From Clavaria fumosa (Eukaryota; Basidiomycota; Agaricomycetes; Agaricales; Clavariaceae): a stretch of DNA of 64,000 nucleotides. Location of the stretch: positions 2,666,001 through 2,730,000 of the forward strand of contig OX637800.1 of assembly GCA_951802425.1 (NCBI GenBank). The letters are read 5' to 3'. The notes beneath the pieces were generated by a model. The model was not told the DNA's origin. It saw only the letters and a list, made by a program, of their open reading frames with translations, and searched no databases. Position numbers and translations under genes: made by a program. Position 1 is the stretch's first letter. The number at the start of each line of letters is the position of its first letter. Of the stretch, positions 44,422-54,061 are shown one piece after another.

Positions 44422-45670
44422 TCAAGGCACCTCGGCATTCTCGACCTTGATAGTTGTGATGCTATGGCCATGGCAAGCAAGAGAAAGGAAAAATACCTTG
44501 AGCCCCAGAATGTCCGATTCAAGCCTCAGGCAGACATTGTACATATCCGGACGAGACCCCGGGTCTTGACCCCAGCATTCCTTCACTAGCACTCCCAATG
44601 TCTCATGTGTCACCATTGCGGGCGGCAGTTGTGGGCGTTTGCCCATCACGACACTGAGCACGACCCTGTTCTCGTATTTCCTGCTTGCAAAAGGTGGTTG
44701 TCCGGTCACAATCTGGCAGATATTGAGTACTTTAATCGAAAGCAATGCGGAATACGGACCTCGAGCATAGTCATAGCAAATGCATAGACATCACTTTCTG
44801 TAGTGTAGAACGGGCCCGCATCCTCCTCAGGAGGGTTCAAGATTTCTGGTGCAGCCCACCGATGTGACATGGCAGTCTTTGCAGACGTGAGCGCTAACCC
44901 ATACTCGCATAGGATGGGCTGTTCCTCTCTATCAATCAGGATGTTCAACTGAGAAAAACCTTCATGGGCGAGGTACTGAAGGGATGAAGAAAAAAGGAAT
45001 CTTACACCACGTATGTTGCCGTGCACAACGACAGGCTCGAAATAGTGCAGGTATCGGATTGCCCGAGCTACTCCCTGGATCTGATAGCATGTGAGTGATC
45101 GCTTGTGTGAAGGCAAGACGCAGTACCAATTCCACTTTCCTCTCAATAGATGAATCAGGATTTCTAGCAAGGTATCGCATAATGTTGTCGTTGGGATAGA
45201 AAGGGAAGACAAGGCTTGGCATGGGCTGTGACGTGAAAGTAAAACCTAGAAACCTAGAGACATTTCGATGGTGCAAGCGGATCCAGACTTGTCCAAGAGG
45301 GATGAGTTGCTGTAAAAAGAAAAAGGTCATGGCTGCTACCCCACCGAACATCAGATGAAACTGGGACGGACCTCCTTCAAATTGTTGACCCAAACTTGGT
45401 CTGGAGACGAACCTCCCCGTATCATCTGAACCGTGACCTGTACGTCGCACCATTGTGGTAAGAGATAGTAATCAACGTGCATGCTGTACCCTGTGACCAG
45501 TACCTTGCCTGGCATTTCATCCAAGCGAGCCTCCCATACGTCCGAGTAGTCGCCGAACGCAATGTAGTGTGTGCCGATGATTCGCACACGGTGCGACATG
45601 TCCTGTGGAGCGAATGTAGGCAAAGAGCTCCCCAATGCGCACAAGCACTCACAAGTAGCGGATTAGACAT
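44422..45670 (-). CDS. TKL-like pseudokinase family, copy 8 (HGN and EYG)
   Basis: Eight exons: 45670-45653, 45602-45504, 45437-45372, 45309-45127, 45080-45006, 44948-44760, 44712-44497 and 44445-44422; 289 aa, frame intact. Intron 1 has the canonical GTGAGT donor, which defines the short first exon (MSNPLL). Motifs: YSDVWEARLDEMP, VTVQMIRGG (Lys position is Gln), PSLVFPFYPNDN, VVHGNIRG (Asp to Asn), NILIDREEQPILCEYGL (DFG as EYG), [21 protein letters not shown]. Three catalytic positions are changed, so a pseudokinase. A TATAAATACTCCC box lies about 130 nt upstream of the ATG (minus strand, about 45800). Confidence 0.83.
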
Positions 45671-46419
45671 CTTGTCCCAAGTCTTCAATGACGAAGGTCG
45701 GAAGTATGGAATCTTGGGAGTGGTGAGTGGCGCCGTAGACTGAGAGTAACGATTGGCAATGGTCGATTGCAGACATGGGAGTATTTATACTCTTTCAAAT
45801 CTGCAACGCTACGGTCCGGAAGCCCCATTGTTGGTTTTCTAAGTTGGTCGCGTGAGTGCATGCCTTGGATGACAGTGATGTGCGAAGGTGTCGAACGCGT
45901 TTCTTGCGCGCTGCGCTATAACTAGTATAAGTCAATCACGTAATCTTTCTAAACCAGGTTGATCACATTACCTCGGACCCTCGACCCTGATTAATTTAGG
46001 CCTGATTTCCGTGCCACGGAGACGACTTCTTCAATGATCATGAAATCAAATCTCGGCCCGGTCGGAAAATTTTGAGTCATGTGGTGGCGCGCTTCCCCTC
46101 ATCGCACAAATTGCTTTGTTTGTGACCCTGTTGAAAGGTTTCTCTGCGGCGTTGGCTAAATCCGCTTCGAGTTTTCGATAATGGATGTGCAAGCTCCCAT
46201 AACCGCTCCTCAAAAGCAGTACAGCACGACCAGATGAAACATCAATCTCTGCGTGATGGACTGGGGAGGAAGATCAGCACAAGGGTACATCTCCTGCTTC
46301 CGTGCTTCCCACGGCCGCACATCATCGCGACCTATTCTATCCCCAATAGCACCACTGGTCTGATCTCTTTTCACCACCTGCACGCCTTCGGCGACACCTA
46401 TTCTCCCGCTCCAACTCAA
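45671..46419. other. Upstream flank of kinase copy 8 and spacer
   Basis: Contains the TATA-like box of copy 8 near 45790-45805 (minus strand). No gene recognised. Confidence 0.45.
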
Positions 46420-46960
46420 GTGCTCGGCCTCGGCTTCGACATTGTTGCAATACTTTCATGCACCATGTAAAACAGGCCCCAGCTTGCGACTCGGGATGTT
46501 CGAGCCCTGTCCTTACACTCCGTCGACACTGACGCCGAGGCGGTGCTCGCGCAGTCCGACATCAGCACCGCCTTCCACCCCCAACGGCGTTGGCAACTCG
46601 CTTGGCTTTTACGTCCACAACGTGCCGAGCGCCTCGAAGTCCATGGCCGCATGCGGAGTACTGGGCGGGGCCGCGAGAAGATGCACGAGCGTCTCGGGCT
46701 AAGACGCCTCCCGGAAGTGGGTATGTCCTTTGTGCGATTCTTCTGTACTGGGCTGTTTTGCCGTTTTTCTGTCTTTGGGCGTCTCTCTTCGTGTGATGTT
46801 GACGCATTCTATTCTTTATCGGTGGCAGGGTGGACGGGCGGTCGAGCCCGGCTGTTGCTTCTACCCACACCTGCTCGCAGCGGTGCGGGACTCACCGCAG
46901 GTGGACCACGCGGTCGAAATAGGCGCGTTGAACGGCGGACGGTCTTAAAGAAGCAAAGGC
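46420..46960 (+). pseudogene. Decayed aminopeptidase copy 5
   Basis: Traces of exon 1 (VLGLGFDIVA, about 46419), then exon 4 (about 46545-46720): SDISTAFHPQRRWQLAW, which replaces TAFYPHGLGHSLG in a shifted frame, and a MHERLGLRRLPEVGMSFVR tail. Then exon 5 (about 46830-46915): AVEPGCCFYPHLLAAVRDSP QVDHAV. The Glu of VEPGC is kept but the His motif is out of frame and the C-terminus is lost. Exon 5 is the closest match of all remnants to the intact gene. Confidence 0.85.
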
Positions 46961-47025
46961 CGATCAGACAAAGCTGCGGGAGAGGTATTCTCTAAACAGA
47001 CAGGACAACGGGGCCCCAGAGTCGT

Positions 47026-47518
47026 TCAGTGTCGGCTGAACCGGGCGCAGGATTCGGTGTCCTCTCTGGTGCTTCGGGAGGAACGAGGAGGTGTCTCGAG
47101 AAGTCGCGGACCAAAAGAACCGCTCGCGTTCAGCGCCGGAGAGCTGCTGTACCTATACATTGATTCCTGCCCATTATTATCCTCCATATGGGACTCCTGA
47201 GGCCGATGTGGCCGCCTGCTTCTCGGGTTGCCGCTTGCCCTGCCTAGTGGATGACTGACAGCCGACGACCCCTCCCGCGTGGAAGCCGACTGAGTGAGCG
47301 GCCCTGAGTCCATGTAGCGAACATGGGACGCGTGCATGGGGCGCGCGTCATGCATGAGCGGGGGTGTGCACGCGTACGACGCCGAGTGAGACGCCGAATG
47401 AGACGCATGCTGCGGGTTAACATACGGGTGCGACAACGTCGTGCGAGACCGAATGCCGACTGATCCATTGTGGATGTTGGGACATGTACGGCTCGGGCTT
47501 ATTGCTCATGGCATGCAG
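47026..47518 (-). pseudogene. Host His/Ser/Pro-rich ORF, part split off by Gypsy-3
   Basis: Minus-strand coding-like sequence up to the Gypsy-3 border. The 136-aa ORF 47436-47026 is rich in His, Ser and Pro (HASHSASHSASYACTPPLMH). Upstream of it, next to the LTR, the frame reads AMSNKPEPYMSQHPQWI and joins, across the Gypsy-3 target duplication, with MSEPH at 62649-62663. One frame change or a short intron is needed between 47509 and 47436. Function unknown; a low-complexity regulatory protein tail is one guess. Confidence 0.5.
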
Positions 47519-48657
47519 TGTAAGGATAATCGAATTTCCTTACATAATTATTACCGTGAAGCACCTGGCATTTAGCACCCACAACCGAAGCGCTCACTTT
47601 GAGTGCCTACTGGATTAAGCACCCGTCTAGCGCGCATCCGCTTAGTAATAGGTCCGCGCTAATATGACTCTAAGCGCCCATATTAGCGCCGGTATTACTT
47701 AAGCATAATTGGTGCTTAGTAAAGCAAGGCTTGAGCGTCGCTCGCCCACGTGGAACATCAAGCCACGTGACTAATGGCTCGCACGGACCATAGAACACCC
47801 GTGCACCTATTGGACTTAACTTGTCCCTAATCTAGGGATGCCACGGTTCGGTTCTGAACTTTGGTTCAAACCTGAACTGGACTGGACCGAACCGAAAATG
47901 AGGTTCAGGTTCAGCCAAGTGGGTGAACCGAACCAAAATTGAGGTTCAGAAGCCCAAATTTGGGCGAACCATTACCTTATTTGGTAAAAGTCCGGTCCAA
48001 TGAACCGGACTTGGACCGAACTCAGGTTCAAGGTTCGGAATTTGGCCTGAACCGGACCTAAAGTCCGGTTTGGGGTTCGAAAAAATTGGCCCTGAACCGG
48101 ACTTAACCGGACCGTGGCATCCCTACCCTAATCGTGCCGAGGCCCGGCTAGGTATGGCACCTAGTCCGAGAAGCCCAAGTATTAGGCACACCCAAAAAGG
48201 CAACTACCATAAGCGCCGGACCAGCGCTTATGCCTACACGTGACTGGACCGACTTCCATGAAGTCCGGATCACAGGCAGTGACAATAATGAGGGAATTCC
48301 CACAGAGGACTTCTGTGACTGATGAAAGACCACACTAGGAAGGCACCCTGGTCTGTGCGCGCTGCGGACAGTCAGCAACCACGCTTCTTAGGCACATGTT
48401 CCCGTGCCTTGTGATATAGAAGCAGTGTTGTACCGCATGGACCATGATAAGGAGATAAGGCCCATTAGTATAAGTAGTCAGTCGTTCACTCATCTTAGTT
48501 CCCTCGTCTTCGACCTGGTCTATACCCGACCAGCTCCTGTCTGTAGAATAGACTCATTGTAGTTGCCTATAGATTTCGTTACCCCCGACTTCGACTCCGG
48601 GCTTCTGAGACTGAGTCGCACCGCAACCCCAGTTGAGCTGGTGGCCGGTCGCTGACA
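47519..48657 (+). repeat. Gypsy-3 5' LTR, interrupted by a MITE
   Basis: 1139 bp; removing 293 bp of MITE and one 8-bp duplication leaves 838 bp, the exact length of the right LTR. A TATAAG box (about 48470) precedes the proposed RNA start GTCTTCGACCT at 48506-48516. Confidence 0.93.
47833..48125. mobile_element. hAT-type MITE in Gypsy-3 LTR
   Basis: 293 bp; terminal inverted repeats start TAGGGATGCCACGGT (15 bp perfect, then one mismatch and five more matches), flanked by the 8-bp duplication CCCTAATC (47825-47832 and 48126-48133). The right LTR shows the empty site with one CCCTAATC. TAGGG ends and 8-bp duplications are typical of hAT elements. No ORF; the inside is built from GGTTC/GAACC words. 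It inserted after Gypsy-3. Confidence 0.92.
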
Positions 48658-48659
48658 AA

Positions 48660-48670
48660 AGGTCAAAGAC
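48660..48670 (+). promoter_or_regulatory. Gypsy-3 primer-binding site, self-complementary to LTR
   Basis: AGGTCAAAGAC, two bases inside the LTR, pairs with GTCTTCGACCT (48506-48516) at 10 of 11 positions. The mismatch is what a CpG transition in the PBS would give (AGGTCGAAGAC originally). Same self-priming layout as Gypsy-1 and Gypsy-2. Confidence 0.68.
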
Positions 48671-50183
48671 CTCGCCGACACACCGACCACGATGAAGCGG
48701 ATGGCACTCGGGTTCTAGCTGAACGAGAAAAAGAAAGGTAAGTCCTCTAGTCGCAGCCTGAGAAACTGACGACGCGCAGGATAGAGGCGGCATGCGCAGA
48801 TGCACCGAAACAGGCAGCGACCAACATGCGATGGCCTAAGGAACGGCCAGCGGGAAGATCGACGCGTGCTGTACACACCCGGACGACAACCGCCCCCACT
48901 CTCGCCCCCGACTAACTTATGATTCCGGTTCACCCCAACCGAAGCGCCCACCGACCGCCGGCACGACTCGACTGCCATCGACATTCGACCAATGAAGAAT
49001 CTGACCAACACGAGGACCTGGCCTCCCCGGCAGCGGAGGTTTCTAAGCTAAGTGTAGTAGGATTAGGAGGCGCGGACCTGGAAAGACCAGCCGCCCTCTA
49101 ATTTTGTATCGTAACATACAGGCCAAGAACGGGGCCCTGTAGATAATTAAATTAGTAGAATTAAATTCGTAGACCTCCCCGCCTTCTGCCTCCCTTGAGG
49201 TGCAAAGAAGGGGAGAAGGGAACACTGGCCCCCTTAAGGGGTGGAGTTCCACCTGGACCACCGTTCGGACCCAGGCTATAAAAAGTTTAGTAGTACTATT
49301 CGAATAGTTCTTGGATATAAGAAAAATTCGAATATATTACTATACTACAATAGGAAACTGTGGATCGCGATTCCAGCCCATTGAGTATGTGTGCCCGATG
49401 GACGCAGGGTCCGGAACGCTCTTTGCGCCTTAGCCTTTTTTGCCGGGGCCAGGGTTGCAATCCTATAAAACCCAATGCATAGCTCCAGGGTGTTTCACAC
49501 AGAAATTTGTGGAAGGCCAAGGGAAATGTCGGAGCTCGGCTCAGCCGGCTTAAACTGCCCGACCACTTACCTAAGGCAAGGTGGAGCAGCGCCAAGAGAG
49601 CTGGGGTGTCTACCTCGGTCCCTCTTTCCTATCAAGGATAAAGCTTATAGTGGAGCCCCCTGAAAAGGGAGGTCATGGGACTTATCCACCCAACGAAATT
49701 CAGGACTTGGGTAAACCGAGACAAATCCTGATCAAAGTCCCCTATAAGATTTGAAGTGAAATAGTGACAGCTAGTTGCTAGCTTATCCGTGTAAGTGCGG
49801 CAGGTTCGCACCGAAAAGATAAGGAGCTAGTGGCGCTGACGTAGCAGAGGCTTAGTTTCGACTATGCTGATCACTATCCCGATTAGTCTACTCTAGAGTT
49901 ACCATGAAGTGAGCATAGTCCTGAGCTATTGGATCACTGTGCTTGTATTGTGCCCCTAAGACGGGTTTGCAGGCGGGTGCGCACTCCTTAGCTTCATAGG
50001 GCTGGGGTCCGGTCCGAAGGGAAATTTCCACTTAAAATGGTTCAGGGATTAATCACCCCTATAAAACTCTGGAGAGTAAACTGCTCTGTATGTGGAGACG
50101 AGCCCCACCGGCTCTCAGGGGTAATCTTACCCTGGGAAGCTGACCCCCGAAAGATAGTCATACCACCACCATACATGGACTAA
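48671..50183 (+). other. Gypsy-3 5' leader up to nested element
   Basis: About 1.5 kb with many short ORFs and no recognised domain. The stretch near 49245-49280 resembles part of the Gypsy-2 leader. The left border of the nested tyrosine-recombinase element lies near its end (between about 50184 and 50340) but could not be fixed. Confidence 0.5.
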
Positions 50184-50381
50184 AAATCACGGGACACATC
50201 GGGAGAACCACCTCCCACGGGACGATATTATTATCAATATTTACACAAGACCAACGCAATAAACGCCAGCAGGACGATACCCAGAGCTGACGTCCACTAT
50301 GACGTTAAACTGGATGTCCGCAACGACGAGAAACTAGTGGGGGACCTAGTCCCGCGGACTGCCGCCAGCTTCGGTGGGGCA

Positions 50382-52037
50382 ATGCAAGGGAGGACTAGGG
50401 CGGCCTCCGGCTCCCCTCCGCCTCCAGCAGGGAGGGATCCCGGAAGGAAGAAGGTCCGCCTTGTTCTTTCGTCTCCGGATGCACCTCCGGGCTTGGAAAC
50501 ACCCTCCAGTGAAGCTCGGGGGGGTTACCCGAATCGAGTTGCCGCTCCCCCTTCCGCCGGGCTCGCCTCGCAGGAACCTGGGCCCCATGCCCCGACGGGC
50601 GCTCCGCCTTCCTCCCCGCGGGGTCGAGCTCCTGCTTCAGCGGTTGCACCGCCCTCTACTCCGCCCCGCCGGGCCCCAGCGGGCTCGCCTGCCCCCAGGA
50701 CCGGACAGCCGCCGTCCTCGCCTGCTCGACCAGGCCTGGGTCCAGGAGCTCCAGCGAGCCCTGGGAATACTGCTAGCACCGGCGTGCCACCTGTGCCCGC
50801 GGCACAGGGACTGTCGCGCGATCCTGCGGGTCCGCCAGTCGGGTCGGGAGACACGGGTAGTCACTCGGACCCCGGCGTCACCCTTGACCAAGTTCTCGGG
50901 CATCCCGTCTTTGCCGAGGCCGTGAGGCTGACGGTCCAGCGCCTCGGTCAGGCCCACGCTCATCTGCCCCCGTCTCAATCTCAAGCCACACACGGCTCCA
51001 CCGCATCGCATGCGCGTGTACCGGCCCCTGCGGCGCCGCAGGCTCTGCCCCCGTTCGTGGGTAAGAGTTCTCCTCTCTCTCGAGCTTCCAGCTCCGCTGA
51101 CGGTGTGCTCCGGCCGTCGCTTTTCATGATCTCTCATCCATTGCTGGCCGCAGCCCCGCACCCTGGCCTTCCGCTGCCGGGGACGGCCGCTATCCCCCGC
51201 CACACTCTCCCAGCGGGAGTCACCAGCGTCCAACTCGACGCCCACGCCGTTGCGGACCACCCGGGCATCGTCGGGATCCTCGAGGAGGGGTGGACATCAC
51301 ACATCCCCCTTTCAGCCCTCACGAATGAAGCTTGCCGGGCCGCACTGTTTGTCGACTACTCCGGAGCGGGCCCCTTCTCGAAGAGACCCCAACTGGCGTC
51401 CGACTCGGCTGCCGAGCCAGGGATGTCCCTTGGGGATTGGGTCGAGTCCTGGCCGCGTTTCTGTTCCTATGTCGCCAGACATCTCGCCTCACCGGACCGC
51501 CTCGCGATCTCAGAGGCGTTCCGCACACACTTCGCTGGGATCCAGGCTAGGATTGACTTCAAACCAAAATTCATCTTATATTTGGAATATGACATACACA
51601 TTCGGACTCTCTGGGTCTCCCGGCCGGGAACCTTCTCCCCTGCGACGTTCCACGACGGAGTCTGGTCTCACATCGTGGACCGCTCGAGGGACCGTGCAGT
51701 GTCGGATGCGATCAGAGACGTGCGGGCGTCTCTGGTCGGTCGGTCCCAGCCCCCTTCCGGCCAAGGCTCCTTTCGCGGTCGCGGATCGTACGCCCGCCCG
51801 GCGCCCTGCTCGGGCGTCTGCTATGTGTGCGGTGGTGGCCACCCAGGAAGGGTCTGCCAGAGTACCACGAATGGCTTCATGTCGAAGACGCCAGCCGGAT
51901 GGAAGGGCCCTAACGGCCAGTCAATTTGCTTTCGTTTCAATGGCGCAAGCGGAAACTGCAGCTTCGCATCCTGCACTTTCTCTCACGTCTGTTCCAGGTG
52001 TGGCGCTGCGGGTCACAGCGCCCAGAACCACCCCTGA
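50382..52037 (+). CDS. Gag-like zinc-finger protein of the tyrosine-recombinase element
   Basis: The frame is open from 50184, but the first ATG is at 50382 (about 551 aa to the stop), which suggests that the 5' end was lost at the junction. The N-terminal 200 residues are Pro/Ala/Ser/Gly-rich and disordered-looking; a structured middle follows (ALTNEACRAALFVDYSG, WVESWPRFCSYVARHL). The C-terminus has three cysteine clusters: CYVCGGGHPGRVC, a CCCH-like group with CSFASCTFSH, and CSRCGAAGHSAQNH. This layout (long disordered region plus terminal zinc fingers) is usual for DIRS-type Gag-like proteins that bind the element RNA. Confidence 0.75.
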   Translation: MQGRTRAASGSPPPPAGRDPGRKKVRLVLSSPDAPPGLETPSSEARGGYPNRVAAPPSAGLASQEPGPHAPTGAPPSSPRGRAPASAVAPPSTPPRRAPAGSPAPRTGQPPSSPARPGLGPGAPASPGNTASTGVPPVPAAQGLSRDPAGPPVGSGDTGSHSDPGVTLDQVLGHPVFAEAVRLTVQRLGQAHAHLPPSQSQATHGSTASHARVPAPAAPQALPPFVGKSSPLSRASSSADGVLRPSLFMISHPLLAAAPHPGLPLPGTAAIPRHTLPAGVTSVQLDAHAVADHPGIVGILEEGWTSHIPLSALTNEACRAALFVDYSGAGPFSKRPQLASDSAAEPGMSLGDWVESWPRFCSYVARHLASPDRLAISEAFRTHFAGIQARIDFKPKFILYLEYDIHIRTLWVSRPGTFSPATFHDGVWSHIVDRSRDRAVSDAIRDVRASLVGRSQPPSGQGSFRGRGSYARPAPCSGVCYVCGGGHPGRVCQSTTNGFMSKTPAGWKGPNGQSICFRFNGASGNCSFASCTFSHVCSRCGAAGHSAQNHP

Positions 52038-53674
52038 CGCTAGTCTTTACCCAATCGTGACCCCACTCCGCTGGCAGGAGTGGGAGTCCGCGCTACGTGA
52101 GGCTGGTGTCCTCGAGCGCTTCTCAGACGTTCCCTCAGGTATACGTTATGGCTTCAGTCTCGGTGTCTCCTCTGCAATAACAAGTACTTTCTCGCCACCA
52201 AACCACAAGTCCGCTTTAGACAATAGAGATTTCGTTACAGCTCAAATTAATAAAGAGGTGGCCCTCGGGCGCTACTCAGAGCCCCTCGAGCCCGCTGTGT
52301 TCTTTGCAAAGTATGGTCCATATAGGACCTCACCCCTCGGTGTGGTCTCGACTTCAAAACTCCGTCTTATTCAAGACCATTCATTCCCACGCTCGGCTTC
52401 AGCGATAAACTCTATAAACTCCGAGATTGACACTTCACTTTTCCAATGCGACTGGGGCTCCTTCCTTGATTGTTTCTCAGCCGTCCTAGATGCCCACCCA
52501 GGCACACAGGTCGCTGTCTTCGATGTCGATTCTGCCCACCGCCGGATGCCCATCCGCCCAAGGGACCGTCTGCATGTGTGCGTTGCCTGGCAGGGATTGG
52601 TCTACATGGACCATTGCTGCTGCTTCGGTTGCGCGAGTTCCAGCGGTATCTTCGGGCGGTGCGCAGATGCCATAAAAGAAATCTTCCTCTCACGCGGTGT
52701 CAACCTTGTCCTGAAATGGGCGGACGATTTCACGTTCTGGCGGCGACCCTGCGCAGACTCCGCTTCTCCGCCGTGGTTTTACCGGTTTGATGAATCGCTC
52801 ATCTGGGAAATGGCAACAGAACTAGGCTGGCCTTGGTCCCCCGAGAAGTGCACACCCTTCGCTCATCGCTTCCGCTACATAGGGTTCGACTGGGACCTCC
52901 TTGAAAAAAACCGTCTGCATTCCAGACTCAAAGAGGTTGAAGTTCTTAGAAAAACTGGCTGCCTGGAGGCCAGGCCGCTCCGTCGACAACCAATCTTGTC
53001 TCTCACTCATTGGCTCGCTGAACCACTGCTCGGTGGTCATCCCATCGAGCCGTGCACACCTCCCATCGCTGCATGCGTTCGCTGCGCGTTTTGCCCGCCT
53101 GAAATCCCGCTTCATCCGCCTATTCCCGCCTCGCGACGTCCTGAATGATCTGTGTTGGTGGACAGAGCGCCTTTCGATACCTGGCTGTGGCATTCAGATC
53201 AAGGCACATGGGCCAGCACACGATGTCCCCTTCTTCGTCGACGCCTCGACAATCTGGGGGATCGGGCTCATTTATGGGGGCGGATGGCTCGCTTGGCCGC
53301 TTCTGGAGGGTTGGAAAACGGACGGCCGCGATATTGGTTGGGCGGAGATGGTGGCCCTCGAGTTGGCGGTGCTAGCTGCGGTCCAGATGGGCATCAGGAA
53401 AGCTACACTCATCATCCGCTCGGACAACCGCGGCGTTGTGCTCGCGTTCACCGCGGGTCGGTCTCGCGGGGCCCGCCAAAATGCCGTGCTCCGACGCATC
53501 CTTCTGATTCTGTACGAACACGACTTATGGCTACAAGTGTCATGGATCCCGTCTGCGCACAATCCGGCTGACGGTCCATCCCGTGGCCATCGGCCCGCCT
53601 TCCCCCGCCTCCCCTTCCCGCCCAAAGTGCCCGCCTGCCTGCGGCCGTTCGTGGGGCACGCCGTTGATTTCTAG
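51940..53674 (+). pseudogene. DIRS-type reverse transcriptase-RNase H, frameshifted
   Basis: RT starts in another frame inside gag (possible ATG at 51940, 98-nt overlap). RT landmarks: KLRLIQDHSFPR, VAVFDVDSAHRRMPI and the active site LKWADDFTFWR. The ADD in place of YxDD is typical of DIRS RTs. An A7 tract at 52904-52910 puts RT and RNase H in different frames: with one A fewer, FRYIGFDWDLLEK continues as TVCIPDSKRLKFLEKLAAW. RNase H follows (FFVDASTIWGIGLIYGGGW, MVALELAV, RSDNRGVV, ending with SAHNPADGPSRGHRPAFP). The shift could be a mutation, a sequencing error or programmed slippage. Confidence 0.87.
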
Positions 53675-53911
53675 AGGACCGTGGCTTGGTCTTTCTCTTC
53701 GCCTGAATTGTCCTCTGTGTTTAAAGTAGGTGGAGCACCGCCTCCGAATGGTTCAACATCCTTCGTCGCACATAAACATCACGCACCTTATCAGCGCCCA
53801 ACTCTTCGTCTCCTCATTCCTTTCATATGTCAGCCTCTGTTGACACCCTTTCTTTCCGCACGTAATCGTCTGGCTTTTATCTCTGCATTCCCTCAGTTGT
53901 TCCGTATGTCA

Positions 53912-54050
53912 ATCTCGCCTGACGTATCAGTCTCACCTGTTGTATCGTACCGCATTTCGAGCTAGATAGGAGAAATGTCAGCCTCCATCTCGCCTGACGT
54001 ATCAGTCTCACCGGTTGTATCGTACCGCATTGCGAGCTAGATAGGAGAAA
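53912..54050 (+). repeat. 64-bp tandem duplication before recombinase ORF
   Basis: ATCTCGCCTGACGTATCAG... is present at 53912-53975 and 53987-54050 with two base differences. It lies between the RNase H stop and the recombinase ATG and may be part of a translation or splicing signal. A second, 33-bp duplication occurs inside the next ORF. Confidence 0.85.
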
Positions 54051-54061
54051 CTTCTCATCCA

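Noticed and set aside
50374..51260. Overlapping ORFs in the GC-rich gag region of the tyrosine-recombinase element
   Set aside because: High GC leaves all frames open; only the frame ending in zinc-finger motifs at 52037 is protein-like.
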